The position numbers and the translations under genes are program-made. This document shows positions 18,975-26,729 of a DNA stretch of 64,000 bases, in pieces. The notes below the pieces were generated by a model that made no database searches, had not been told where the DNA came from, and saw nothing but the letters and a program-made list of their open reading frames with translations. The DNA is taken from positions 1,795,501 to 1,859,500 of the forward strand of contig NZ_CP019937.1 of assembly GCF_002117445.1 (NCBI RefSeq). The letters are read 5' to 3'. How positions within the stretch are numbered: position 1 is the stretch's first letter; the number at the start of each line of letters is the position of its first letter. This stretch comes from Ketogulonicigenium robustum. Its GTDB lineage: Bacteria; Pseudomonadota; Alphaproteobacteria; Rhodobacterales; Rhodobacteraceae.

Positions 18975-20405
18975 ATGGCGCTGCGCCGCAATACCGAACG
19001 GTTCAATACGAATGTCTGGCCGGGGTTCGTCGATGCGATGACCGGCCTATTGCTGGTCTTGCTGTTCGTGCTGTCGATTTTTACCGTCGTGCAGTTTGTG
19101 CTGCGCGAGGAAGTTTCGGGGCAAGAGCAGCAGCTGGGGCAACTGAGCACCGATCTGGCCGCGCTGAACGCGGCGCTGGGGTCCGAGCGGAGCCGCAGCG
19201 CGACGCTGTCGCAGTCGCTGGCCGAGCGTGACGGGCAGATTGCCAATTTCGAGGATCAGGTGGCCGCCCTGCTGGCCAACCGCACCGACCTGCAAGGGCA
19301 AGTCGACAGTGCCGCCGAGGAGGCGCGTTTGGCCGAGGCCCGCCGCGCCGCGATGGAGGCGTTGATTGCCAGCCTGCAGGACGAGCGCGACAGCGTCAGC
19401 ACTCGCGTGTCGGATTTGGAGGCGCAGCAACTGCTGGACGCCGCCGCCGCGGAGGCTTTGCGCGCGCGGCTGGAGGATTCGGATGCGCAGTTGACCGCCA
19501 TGAGCCTATCGTTGGAGGCCGAGCGCAAGCGCGCCGAGGACACTCTGACCCTGCTGGCCGCCGCCCGCGCCGCGCAGGCCGAGTTGGAAGCCGCCCAGAC
19601 CGGGGCGCTGACCGACAGCCAGCGACAGGCCGCGCTGCTGGCCTTGGCGCAAGACCAGTTGGCGCAGCAAGAGGCGATCTCGGCGCAATCGCAGTTGCAG
19701 GTCGAGGCGCTGAACGCGCAGGTCTCTGCGCTGCGGGCCCAGCTGGGGGATTTGCAGGGGCTGTTGGATGCATCAGGCGCGGCAGATAGCGCGGCGCAGG
19801 TGCAGATCGAAACGCTGGGGACGCAGTTGAATGCCGCCCTCGCCCGTGTTGCGGCCGAGCAAAGCCGTGCCCGCGCGCTAGAGGAAGCCGAGCGGCAGCG
19901 GCTGGAGGAGGAAGCCGCCCGCCTTGCCGCCGAGGCCGAGAGCTTGGAGCAGTACAAGTCGGAATTCTTTGGCAGCCTGCGCACCTTGCTGGACGGGCAA
20001 GAGGGCGTGCAGATTGTGGGCGACCGCTTTGTATTCTCGTCCGAGGTATTGTTCGAGCCGGGCAGTGCGACTCTGTCGGCCGAGGGCGAGGCCGAGATTG
20101 CCAAGGTGGCTGTGATGCTAAAGCGGATTGCGACCGAAATCCCACCCGGGATCGATTGGGTGATCCGCGTGGACGGGCACACCGACAACACCCCCCTGTC
20201 GGGCACCGGCGAATTTGCCAACAACTGGGAACTGTCGCAGGCGCGCGCTTTGTCGGTCGTGCTGTATATGATCAACAGCCAAGGCATTCCGCCGAACCGG
20301 CTGGCGGCCAACGGGTTTGGTGAATACCAGCCCCTGAACCCCGCCAACACGCCCGAAGCGCGGGCGCAAAACCGCCGGATCGAACTGAAGCTGACCGAGC
20401 GCTAG
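18975..20405 (+). CDS. MotB-like/OmpA-domain protein with long periplasmic coiled coil
   Basis: The 476-residue protein has a short cytoplasmic N-terminus and one membrane helix at about 22-43 preceded by FVDAMTG. Asp20 is in the place of the proton-carrying aspartate of MotB/ExbD. Next comes a region of about 280 residues (45-325) almost wholly composed of Ala, Glu, Gln, Leu and Arg, with heptad character. The C-terminal OmpA-type peptidoglycan-binding domain (about 345-475) has RVDGHTDNTPLSG (His402, Asp404), NWELSQARA and NRRIELKL. The coiled coil is far longer than MotB's linker. It forms an operon with the preceding gene. Its stop overlaps the convergent GntR stop within CTAG. Confidence 0.88.
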   Translation: MALRRNTERFNTNVWPGFVDAMTGLLLVLLFVLSIFTVVQFVLREEVSGQEQQLGQLSTDLAALNAALGSERSRSATLSQSLAERDGQIANFEDQVAALLANRTDLQGQVDSAAEEARLAEARRAAMEALIASLQDERDSVSTRVSDLEAQQLLDAAAAEALRARLEDSDAQLTAMSLSLEAERKRAEDTLTLLAAARAAQAELEAAQTGALTDSQRQAALLALAQDQLAQQEAISAQSQLQVEALNAQVSALRAQLGDLQGLLDASGAADSAAQVQIETLGTQLNAALARVAAEQSRARALEEAERQRLEEEAARLAAEAESLEQYKSEFFGSLRTLLDGQEGVQIVGDRFVFSSEVLFEPGSATLSAEGEAEIAKVAVMLKRIATEIPPGIDWVIRVDGHTDNTPLSGTGEFANNWELSQARALSVVLYMINSQGIPPNRLAANGFGEYQPLNPANTPEARAQNRRIELKLTER

Positions 20406-21004
20406 GCCCCCAGCAGCGCATCGGCCGCCGCGCCGATATGCTGTTGCAGCACCGCGACGGCGGTTTGTGCATCGCCCTGCGCAAAGGCCAGCGCCAGCGC
20501 ATCGTGGTCGGCCAGCCAGCGCGGGGTATCGCTGGCGAGGGTGTCGTAGCCGCTGGCGTGGATCGTGCAAATCCGGCGCAAGTCGCGCACGAGGGCGCAT
20601 TGGCGCGGGCGCGCGGCAGGCGCGTAGAGGGCTGCGTGGAAGTCCCAATCACCCGCGGGCCAGCCTGTTTTGCCCGCCGTCAGCGCGGTGCGGCGCAGAG
20701 CATATTCGACATCGAGCCGCGCGACGGCATCGGCTGCGGCGATGGCGCGCTGCAGCAAATCGCATTCCAGCAACAGGCGTAGATCATAGACCTCGCGCAG
20801 GGCGGCGGGGTCGAGGTGGATGACCCGCGCCCCCTTGCCGGGGACGACCTCGACCAGTTTTTCGGCGGCGAGGGCTTGCAGCGCGTCGCGCACGGGGATG
20901 CGGCTGACGCCGTAGTCACGCGCCAGATCGCTTTGCGACAGCACGGTGCCGGGCGGGTGGGTGCCGAGCAAGATCGCCTCGCGCAGATGTTCGACAATAT
21001 CCAT
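20402..21004 (-). CDS. GntR-family (FCD-type) transcriptional regulator
   Basis: The 200-residue protein has the N-terminal winged helix of GntR: IVEHLREAILLGTHPPGTVL, SQSDLARDYGVSRIPVRDAL and VPGKGARV (residues 3-62). An all-helical effector domain of FCD type follows, including the conserved DWDFHAALY and HDALALAFAQGD segments. The length is typical to slightly short for the subfamily. It is divergent from an OsmC-like gene across only 46 bases that contain a perfect 16-base palindrome, so autoregulation and control of the OsmC gene are likely. The ligand is unknown. Confidence 0.85.
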   Translation of the reverse strand: MDIVEHLREAILLGTHPPGTVLSQSDLARDYGVSRIPVRDALQALAAEKLVEVVPGKGARVIHLDPAALREVYDLRLLLECDLLQRAIAAADAVARLDVEYALRRTALTAGKTGWPAGDWDFHAALYAPAARPRQCALVRDLRRICTIHASGYDTLASDTPRWLADHDALALAFAQGDAQTAVAVLQQHIGAAADALLGA

Positions 21005-21024
21005 TTCGCCCCTGCCCTTCTGTG

Positions 21025-21040
21025 TGTATACCCGTATACA
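21025..21040. promoter_or_regulatory. Perfect palindromic operator in GntR/OsmC divergent promoter
   Basis: TGTATAC-CC-GTATACA is an exact 7-2-7 inverted repeat. It lies 21 bases from the regulator start and 11 bases from the OsmC-like start. Core TxGTATAC-type palindromes are typical FCD-GntR operators. Its position would block or overlap promoters in both directions. Confidence 0.7.
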
Positions 21041-21050
21041 GCGAATCTTT

Positions 21051-21533
21051 ATGGCGGGGCAACGGGTGGATCACAGTTACAGCACGCGCGTCATTTGGAC
21101 GGGCAACACCGGCAGCGGCACGGCCACTTATGGCGGCTATGCGCGCAGCTGGGACATCGCCGCGCCGGGAAAGCCGGTCGTGTCGTGTTCGAACGACCCG
21201 CTGCTGGGTGGTGACCCCACCAAGATGAACCCCGAGGATTTGTTGCTGAGCGCTTTGGCCGCCTGTCACATGCTGTGGTATCTGCATTTCGCCGCCGAGG
21301 CGGGCGTTGTGGTGGTGCGCTATGTCGATAGCCCAGTGGGGGTGGGCACCGTCGGCAACGGGGGCGCGGGGCAGTTTACGGCGGCAACCTTGCGCCCGCA
21401 TGTCACGGTAAAGGCGGGCACCGATCTGGCGGTAGCAACGGCGCTGCATGGCAAGATCGGTGCGGTGTGTTTTATCGCGCGGTCGGTGAACTTTCCGGTT
21501 CACCACGCGCCGCGCTTTAGCATCGAGGGGTAA
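21051..21533 (+). CDS. OsmC-family peroxiredoxin-like protein
   Basis: The 160-residue protein opens HSYSTRVIWTGNTGSGT, has NPEDLLLSALAACHMLWYL with the first OsmC cysteine (about 77), and has GAVCFIARSVNFPV with the second (about 142). This two-cysteine layout belongs to the OsmC/Ohr superfamily, which reduces organic hydroperoxides with thiol reductants. The ATG at 21051 is used; upstream in-frame starts run into the divergent regulator. Control by the neighbouring GntR protein is suggested by the palindrome eleven bases upstream, an unusual partnership since Ohr genes are usually controlled by MarR-type OhrR. Confidence 0.85.
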   Translation: MAGQRVDHSYSTRVIWTGNTGSGTATYGGYARSWDIAAPGKPVVSCSNDPLLGGDPTKMNPEDLLLSALAACHMLWYLHFAAEAGVVVVRYVDSPVGVGTVGNGGAGQFTAATLRPHVTVKAGTDLAVATALHGKIGAVCFIARSVNFPVHHAPRFSIEG

Positions 21534-22475
21534 TTACTGCGTCGCTGTGAACTTGCCCATCAGATACGGGCCGGATTCGACCGGCGGATAGGCATCCGAG
21601 CCGTCGAGCGGGGTGATCGTCGCCTGCCAGTCGGGTTGGTGGAAAAAGGCGAGGCTTTGGCGGGCGGGTTGGTTGGGGATGACCACGACGCGGTGCAGGG
21701 TCGAGACCCAGCGGTCGGCTGTCCAGCGGGCCATCAGATCGCCGATATTGATGACGAAGACGCCCGGCTCGGCCGGCACCTCGACCCAGCTGCCCGAGGG
21801 GTGGAAGATCTCGAGGCCGCGCGAGCCCGCCTGCGGCAGCAGGATCGTCAGCGAGCCGTAGTCTGTGTGCGCGCCCGCGCGCTGCTGCGCGGCAAGGGCG
21901 GTGACGCCCGTGGTGGCGGGGTAGTTCAACGCGCGCAGGGCCGAAACAGGATGTTGCAGGAACTGGTCGAAATAGTCGGGCGCCAGATCCAACGCCTCGG
22001 CAAAGGCGGACATGACGCGTTTAGCCAGATCCTCGAGGGCGGCGTAATAGGCCTGCCATGCGGGGCGGAAGGCGGGCATATCGGGCCAGAGGGTGGGCGA
22101 GTAGCAGAATTTGACTGCCTCGGGCGGGGCATTTTCGGGCATGGAGAGCGGGCCGCCGTTGAAGCTTTCCTTTAGGTCTGGCGGGGTATCTTCGCCTTTG
22201 GATTTGGCCAGCGCCTCGGCATTAGGGCCAAGCCAGCCGTAGGGGTAGCCGGGGTATGGCGCCTTGACCTTGGCTTTATCGGCGGGGCTTTGGGCGAAGA
22301 ACGCTTGGGCCGCCGTCCAGACGGCATCGATCACATCGGGTGCGACGCCGTGCCCGCGCAGGATGAGAAAGCCGGTTTCGCGGCAGATACGGTCGATTTC
22401 GGCGGCGCGGGCGCGGCGGTCATCGCCGGTGGCAGATTCGAAGGCGGCAAGGTCAAAGGATGGGAATTGCGACAT
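21534..22475 (-). CDS. Isopenicillin N synthase-like 2-oxoglutarate/Fe(II) oxygenase
   Basis: The 313-residue protein has the DIOX_N-type start FPSFDLAAFES and ETGFLILRGHGV. The catalytic jelly roll has the iron triad His203-x-Asp205 (AHTDYGSLTIL) and His261 (STLHRVVV), and the cosubstrate arginine Arg272 in ARQSLAFF. ATG at 22475 is preferred to an upstream frame extension. Bacterial members of this group oxidise varied small molecules; some act in ethylene formation or thymine/gibberellin-like chemistry, but no specific substrate can be assigned here. The stop abuts the convergent OsmC-like gene with no gap. It is divergent from a glutathione transferase. Confidence 0.85.
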   Translation of the reverse strand: MSQFPSFDLAAFESATGDDRRARAAEIDRICRETGFLILRGHGVAPDVIDAVWTAAQAFFAQSPADKAKVKAPYPGYPYGWLGPNAEALAKSKGEDTPPDLKESFNGGPLSMPENAPPEAVKFCYSPTLWPDMPAFRPAWQAYYAALEDLAKRVMSAFAEALDLAPDYFDQFLQHPVSALRALNYPATTGVTALAAQQRAGAHTDYGSLTILLPQAGSRGLEIFHPSGSWVEVPAEPGVFVINIGDLMARWTADRWVSTLHRVVVIPNQPARQSLAFFHQPDWQATITPLDGSDAYPPVESGPYLMGKFTATQ

Positions 22476-22516
22476 ATTTCTGGGGCCCTGTTGGTTATTA
22501 TATGCAGCGACGATGC

Positions 22517-22550
22517 GCTGGCGCGAAACGCATGACAAGCTGGCGCGAAA
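22517..22550 (+). repeat. 12-base direct repeat with 22-base period
   Basis: GCTGGCGCGAAA occurs at 22517-22528 and again at 22539-22550 in the divergent gap between the 2OG oxygenase and the glutathione transferase. The period is two helical turns, which would place two proteins on the same DNA face. Confidence 0.6.
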
Positions 22551-22601
22551 GCCCTATGCAGTTTTTCAACGAATAGCCCCAAGACGAAGCGGAGTTTGCC
22601 C

Positions 22602-23273
22602 ATGCCCCACCCGATGCTTGAACTATATGGTGTCCACCGCAGCCGCGCGACGCGCAACGTGTGGCTGGCGCTGGAGGCAGGGATCGACCTGCAGATCGTT
22701 CCCGTGGAACTGGCGGGGCGTGTTGCCGACCCGCTGGCCGCAGATGCACCGCTGAACACCAAGAGCCCCGCGTTTTTGGCGATTAACCCGATGGGTGGTG
22801 TGCCGGTTTTGAAAGATGGCGATTTGGTGGTCAGCCAGTCGTTGGCGATCAACCTGCATTTGGCGCGCGCTTATGGCGGCGATTTGGGGCCGCGCGATTT
22901 GACCGAAGCCGCGCAGATCGACCAGTGGACGCTGTTTGCCGCGACCGACGTCGAGGCCCACACCCTGCGCATTCAGACGCTGGTCGGCAAGGGAGCGACG
23001 GATGACGCGCTGGCCGAGGCCGCCGAGAAATACGCCCGCCCCCTGACCGCGCTGGAGGGGTATCTGGCGGATCACAGCTATCTGGTGGGCGACCGTTTCA
23101 CCGTGGCCGACATCAACCTGTGCGAGATTTTGCGCTATGCCACCGCGATGAAAGGGGCCTATGCCCCCTACCCCGCGACGCAGGCCTATCTGGCCCGCCA
23201 GCAGGCCCGCCCTGCATTCAAACAGATGTGGGCGCTACGCGAGGCCGAAGGGCGCGCAGCCGCGGGCCATTAG
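22602..23273 (+). CDS. Glutathione S-transferase family protein
   Basis: The 223-residue protein has the two-domain GST fold. The thioredoxin-like half includes LELYGVHRSRATRNVWLAL and the cis-proline/SQS glutathione site GGVPVLKDGDLVVSQSLAI (about 66-84). The helical half contains the N-capping box VGDRFTVADINL (about 161-172). ATG at 22602 has GGAG seven bases upstream; the TTG at 22596 does not fit that spacing. The Ser in HRSRATR is the probable catalytic residue. Substrate unknown. A pair of direct repeats lies just upstream. Confidence 0.87.
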   Translation: MPHPMLELYGVHRSRATRNVWLALEAGIDLQIVPVELAGRVADPLAADAPLNTKSPAFLAINPMGGVPVLKDGDLVVSQSLAINLHLARAYGGDLGPRDLTEAAQIDQWTLFAATDVEAHTLRIQTLVGKGATDDALAEAAEKYARPLTALEGYLADHSYLVGDRFTVADINLCEILRYATAMKGAYAPYPATQAYLARQQARPAFKQMWALREAEGRAAAGH

Positions 23274-23376
23274 CGTCGGCAGCGACAGGGGAAGCGGCGA
23301 CGGAAGCGGCGGCGGGGCCTTCTATTCCGGTCGCCGCTTTGTCATAATCAGGCAAAGCAATCGAGTGAGGTGATAC

Positions 23377-25341
23377 ATGGCGGACGACCTTCTGGCCGGA
23401 AGCGGGGCGCAGGGCAATGAATACAACGCCGCCTCGATCGAGGTACTGGAAGGGCTGGAACCTGTCCGCAAGCGCCCCGGCATGTATATCGGCGGCACAG
23501 ACGAGCGCGCGCTGCACCACATGGTGGCGGAAATCCTCGATAACTCGATGGACGAGGCGGTGGCTGGGCACGCCAACCGGATCGAGGTCGAGCTGCACGC
23601 CGATTATTCGGTTACCGTGCGCGATAATGGCCGCGGCATTCCGGTCGACCCGCACCCGAAATTCCCCGATAAATCCGCGCTAGAGGTGATTTTGTGCACC
23701 CTGCACGCGGGGGGTAAATTCTCGAATAAAGCCTATTCGACATCAGGCGGGTTGAACGGCGTCGGATCGTCGGTCGTGAACGCGCTGTCGGATTTGATGC
23801 GGGTCGAGGTCGCGCGTAACCGCGAGCTTTACGTCCAAAGCTTCTCGCGCGGGGTGCCGCAGGGGCCGGTGGAAAAGGTCGGCGCGGCCCCGAACCGCAA
23901 GGGCACATCGGTCACCTTCCACCCTGATGCCGAGATTTTCGGCTCGCTCAAGCTGAAGCCTGCCCGTCTGTTCAAGATGGTGCGATCCAAGGCCTATCTG
24001 TTTTCGGGCGTCGAGATTCGCTGGAAAACCGCCATCGACGACGGCGAGACCCCTGCCGAGGCGACATTCAAATTCCCCGGCGGTCTGGCAGATTATCTGG
24101 CCGATGTGCTGAAAGACACTCAGACCTATGCCGAGAAGCCCTTTGCCGGGAAGGTGAGCTTCGAGGAGAAGTTCAGCGTTCCGGGCAGTGTGGAATGGGC
24201 GATCAACTGGTCGGCCATGCGCGACGGGTTCATCCTGTCCTACACCAACACCGTGCCGACGCCCGAGGGTGGCACCCACGAGGCCGGTTTCTGGGCGGCT
24301 GTTTTGAAGGGCGTGAAATCCTATGGCGAGCGGGTAAACAACCGCAAAGCCAAGGACATCACCCGCGAGGATTTGTTGACGGGCGGCTGCGCGCTGCTGT
24401 CGATTTTCATTCGCGAACCCTCGTTCGTGGGGCAAACCAAGGATCGTTTGTCGACCGAGGAAGCCGCGAAATGGGTCGAGCTGGCCGTGCGCGACCACTT
24501 TGACAACTGGCTGGCCGCCGACCCCAAATCCGCGCGCGAGATTTTGGACTTCCTTGTGCTGCGTGCCGAGGAACGCTTGCGCCGCCGTCAGGAAAAGGAA
24601 ACGCAGCGCAAATCGGCCACCAAGCGGTTGCGCCTGCCCGGCAAGCTGACCGACTGTTCCGCCAAGGTGCGCGACAATACCGAACTGTTCTTGGTCGAGG
24701 GTGACTCGGCTGGCGGGTCGGCCAAGGGCGCGCGATCACGCGAGACGCAGGCTATTTTGCCCCTGCGCGGCAAGGTGCTGAACGTGATGGGCGCCGCTGC
24801 GGGCAAGCTGAACCAGAACCAAGAGCTGAGCGATATTTGCGAGGCGCTGGGTGTGCAGATGGGCAGCAAGTTCAACACCGAAGACCTGCGGTACCAGCGC
24901 ATCATCATCATGACCGATGCTGACGTCGATGGGGCGCATATTGCCAGCTTGCTGATGACGTTCTTTTTCACCCAGATGCGCCCACTAATTGAAAAGGGTC
25001 ACCTGTTCTTGGCCTGCCCGCCGCTTTATCGCCTGACCCAAGGGGCGAACCGGCTGTATGTCGCCGATGATGCCGAAAAGGATTATTGGATGCAAAAGGG
25101 CCTTGGCGGGCGCGGCAAGATCGACGTGCAACGGTTCAAAGGTTTGGGCGAGATGGACGCCAAGGACCTGAAAGAAACCACGATGGACCCCAAGACCCGC
25201 AAGCTGATCCGCGTGACAATCGCGGATGAAGAGCCGGGCGAGACATCGGATCTGGTCGAGCGGTTGATGGGCAAAAAGCCCGAGCTACGCTTCCAATATA
25301 TTCAGGAAAACGCGCGTTTCGTCGAGGAACTGGATGTCTGA
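23377..25341 (+). CDS. parE: DNA topoisomerase IV subunit B
   Basis: The 654-residue length fits ParE rather than GyrB (about 800). The GHKL ATPase site is visible as EILDNSMDEAVAG (about 50-62) and VRDNGRGIPVDPHP. The transducer domain contains LTDCSAK near the start of the TOPRIM region. The TOPRIM domain carries Glu441 in VEGDSAGGSAKGARS and the acidic triad Asp514, Asp516 and Asp518 in TDADVDGAHI. The C-terminal IMDPKTR-like segment reads TMDPKTRKLIRVTI. A GAGGTG ribosome site lies six bases before the ATG. The next gene overlaps the end by eight bases. With ParC it decatenates daughter chromosomes. Confidence 0.95.
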   Translation: MADDLLAGSGAQGNEYNAASIEVLEGLEPVRKRPGMYIGGTDERALHHMVAEILDNSMDEAVAGHANRIEVELHADYSVTVRDNGRGIPVDPHPKFPDKSALEVILCTLHAGGKFSNKAYSTSGGLNGVGSSVVNALSDLMRVEVARNRELYVQSFSRGVPQGPVEKVGAAPNRKGTSVTFHPDAEIFGSLKLKPARLFKMVRSKAYLFSGVEIRWKTAIDDGETPAEATFKFPGGLADYLADVLKDTQTYAEKPFAGKVSFEEKFSVPGSVEWAINWSAMRDGFILSYTNTVPTPEGGTHEAGFWAAVLKGVKSYGERVNNRKAKDITREDLLTGGCALLSIFIREPSFVGQTKDRLSTEEAAKWVELAVRDHFDNWLAADPKSAREILDFLVLRAEERLRRRQEKETQRKSATKRLRLPGKLTDCSAKVRDNTELFLVEGDSAGGSAKGARSRETQAILPLRGKVLNVMGAAAGKLNQNQELSDICEALGVQMGSKFNTEDLRYQRIIIMTDADVDGAHIASLLMTFFFTQMRPLIEKGHLFLACPPLYRLTQGANRLYVADDAEKDYWMQKGLGGRGKIDVQRFKGLGEMDAKDLKETTMDPKTRKLIRVTIADEEPGETSDLVERLMGKKPELRFQYIQENARFVEELDV

Positions 25342-25945
25342 CCTTGCCCTTGACCACATCGCCGTCTGCGCCCGCACGCTGGACGAGGGCTGCGATTGGG
25401 TCGAGGCGCGGCTGGGTGTGCGCCCGCGCGCGGGCGGCAAGCATGCGCGCTATGGCACGCACAACGCCCTGCTGGGGATGGGCGAGGGGTTCTATTTCGA
25501 AGTGATCGCCCCCGACCCCGAAGCTGCGGTTTCGGGGCCGCGCTGGTTCGGGTTGGACCACCCGCCCGCCGTGCCCTGCATCGGCAACTGGATTTGCCGC
25601 ACGCCGCGAATTGACGCGCTGGACACGCCGGTGCCTGCGGGCAATGTGATCGCGCTGGAACGTGGCGCGTTGCAATGGGATATTACCGTGCCGCCCGATG
25701 GCAGCCTGCCGCTGGACGGTGCCTTTCCCACCTTGATTGCGTGGACGGCGGGCACCCACCCTGCCCTGACCTTGCAAGATAGCACACTGCGTCTGCAGCG
25801 GCTGCACATAAGCCACCCGCAGATCCATCTTGTGCAACCGTGGTTAAACGTGCATCTTGCCGATCCTCGAGTCGTCTTGCACGCGGGCCCTGTGGGGATG
25901 CGTGCCGATTTTGCCGGACCGAAGGGCGATGTAACGCTGGGCTAG
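25334..25945 (+). CDS. VOC/glyoxalase-like domain protein
   Basis: The 203-residue protein starts LALDHIAVCARTLDEGCDWVEARLGV, the paired beta-alpha-beta motif of the vicinal-oxygen-chelate superfamily. YGTHNALLGMGEGFYFEVIAPDP (about 39-60) is typical of the glyoxalase-like PF13468 group. His8 and Glu56 would be candidate metal ligands. Function is otherwise unknown. It overlaps the parE 3' end by eight bases, so it is probably co-translated. The C-terminal half (about 120-203) is a degenerate second module. Confidence 0.8.
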   Translation: MSDLALDHIAVCARTLDEGCDWVEARLGVRPRAGGKHARYGTHNALLGMGEGFYFEVIAPDPEAAVSGPRWFGLDHPPAVPCIGNWICRTPRIDALDTPVPAGNVIALERGALQWDITVPPDGSLPLDGAFPTLIAWTAGTHPALTLQDSTLRLQRLHISHPQIHLVQPWLNVHLADPRVVLHAGPVGMRADFAGPKGDVTLG

Positions 25946-26008
25946 TGTTACAGCCGTCTGACGTGGAATTCATTGGACGACCGTAACCCCCTTGTAAGAA
26001 AAGCGCGC

Positions 26009-26722
26009 ATGTCAATTTGGTCCCGCATATCAGAAGCTTTGGCCGCCCTTGCCCATGGCGAGGGGTTGTTTGCCGCGCTGGAACGCTTGCGCACGCCGCC
26101 CGAGCAGTCGGTGGCGTTCACCATCGCCGTGATTGCGCTGGGGGCCAAGATCGCCAAGGCCGACGGTCTGGTAACCCGCGACGAAGTATCCGCGTTTCGC
26201 GATGTGTTCGAGATTGGCGAGAACGACTGTGCGCAAGTCTCGCGCGTGTATGATTTGGCGCGGCAGGATGTGGCGGGGTTTGATGCCTACGCCCACCGCG
26301 TGGCCGATATGTTCGCCGGAAACCCCGATACGCTGAAGGACTTGCTGGAAGGCCTGTTCCACATCGCTATCGCCGATGGGGATTATCACCCGGCCGAAAA
26401 CCTGTTCCTGCGCGAGGTGGCGCAGATTTTCGGGTTTAGCGAGTCGGAATTCGCCTGCCTACGCGCGCGGGTGCTGCCCGCAGATTTTCCGGGGTCGGAT
26501 GATGACCCCTACCATGTCCTGGGTGTACCGCCCGACACGCCGATGGATGACATCCGCGCTGCGTGGCGGTCGCTGGTGCGCGAAAACCACCCCGACCGCC
26601 TCAGCGCGCGCGGGGTTCCCAACGAGGCGGTGAAGCTGGCCGAGAAGCGGCTGATCGCCGTGAACCGCGCGTGGGATATGATCAGTGGCAAATCCGCCCC
26701 GCAGGTGTTGCACCCCGCCTAA
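26009..26722 (+). CDS. TerB/DnaJ-domain protein (DjlA-like co-chaperone)
   Basis: The 237-residue protein has two parts. An N-terminal TerB-like helical domain (about 20-140) includes FTIAVIALGAKIAKADGLVTRDE and a second acidic repeat IAIADGDYHPAENLFL. The C-terminal J domain (about 168-232) reads DPYHVLGVPPDTPMDDIRAAW, and the diagnostic HPD is present in VRENHPDRLSA. DjlA of E. coli also couples TerB and J domains but has an N-terminal membrane anchor, absent here. ATG at 26009 is used; a TTG twelve codons earlier is possible. It should stimulate DnaK ATPase. It is convergent with nadE with overlapping stop codons. Confidence 0.87.
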   Translation: MSIWSRISEALAALAHGEGLFAALERLRTPPEQSVAFTIAVIALGAKIAKADGLVTRDEVSAFRDVFEIGENDCAQVSRVYDLARQDVAGFDAYAHRVADMFAGNPDTLKDLLEGLFHIAIADGDYHPAENLFLREVAQIFGFSESEFACLRARVLPADFPGSDDDPYHVLGVPPDTPMDDIRAAWRSLVRENHPDRLSARGVPNEAVKLAEKRLIAVNRAWDMISGKSAPQVLHPA

Positions 26723-26729
26723 GCGGGGT
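26712..26729. terminator. Hairpin whose loop is the overlapping stop codons of two convergent genes
   Basis: ACCCCGC (26712-26718) and GCGGGGT (26723-26729) form a perfect 7-bp stem around the loop CTAA. CTAA holds TAA of the DnaJ-domain gene and TAG of nadE. There is no T-run, so termination may be factor-assisted or absent. Confidence 0.5.

Noticed and set aside
17816-20405. Zorya-type anti-phage system
   Set aside because: Only ZorA/ZorB-like proteins are present; no ZorC, ZorD or ZorE-type nuclease/helicase gene lies nearby, and the flanking genes are housekeeping. Kept as a stator-like pair only.
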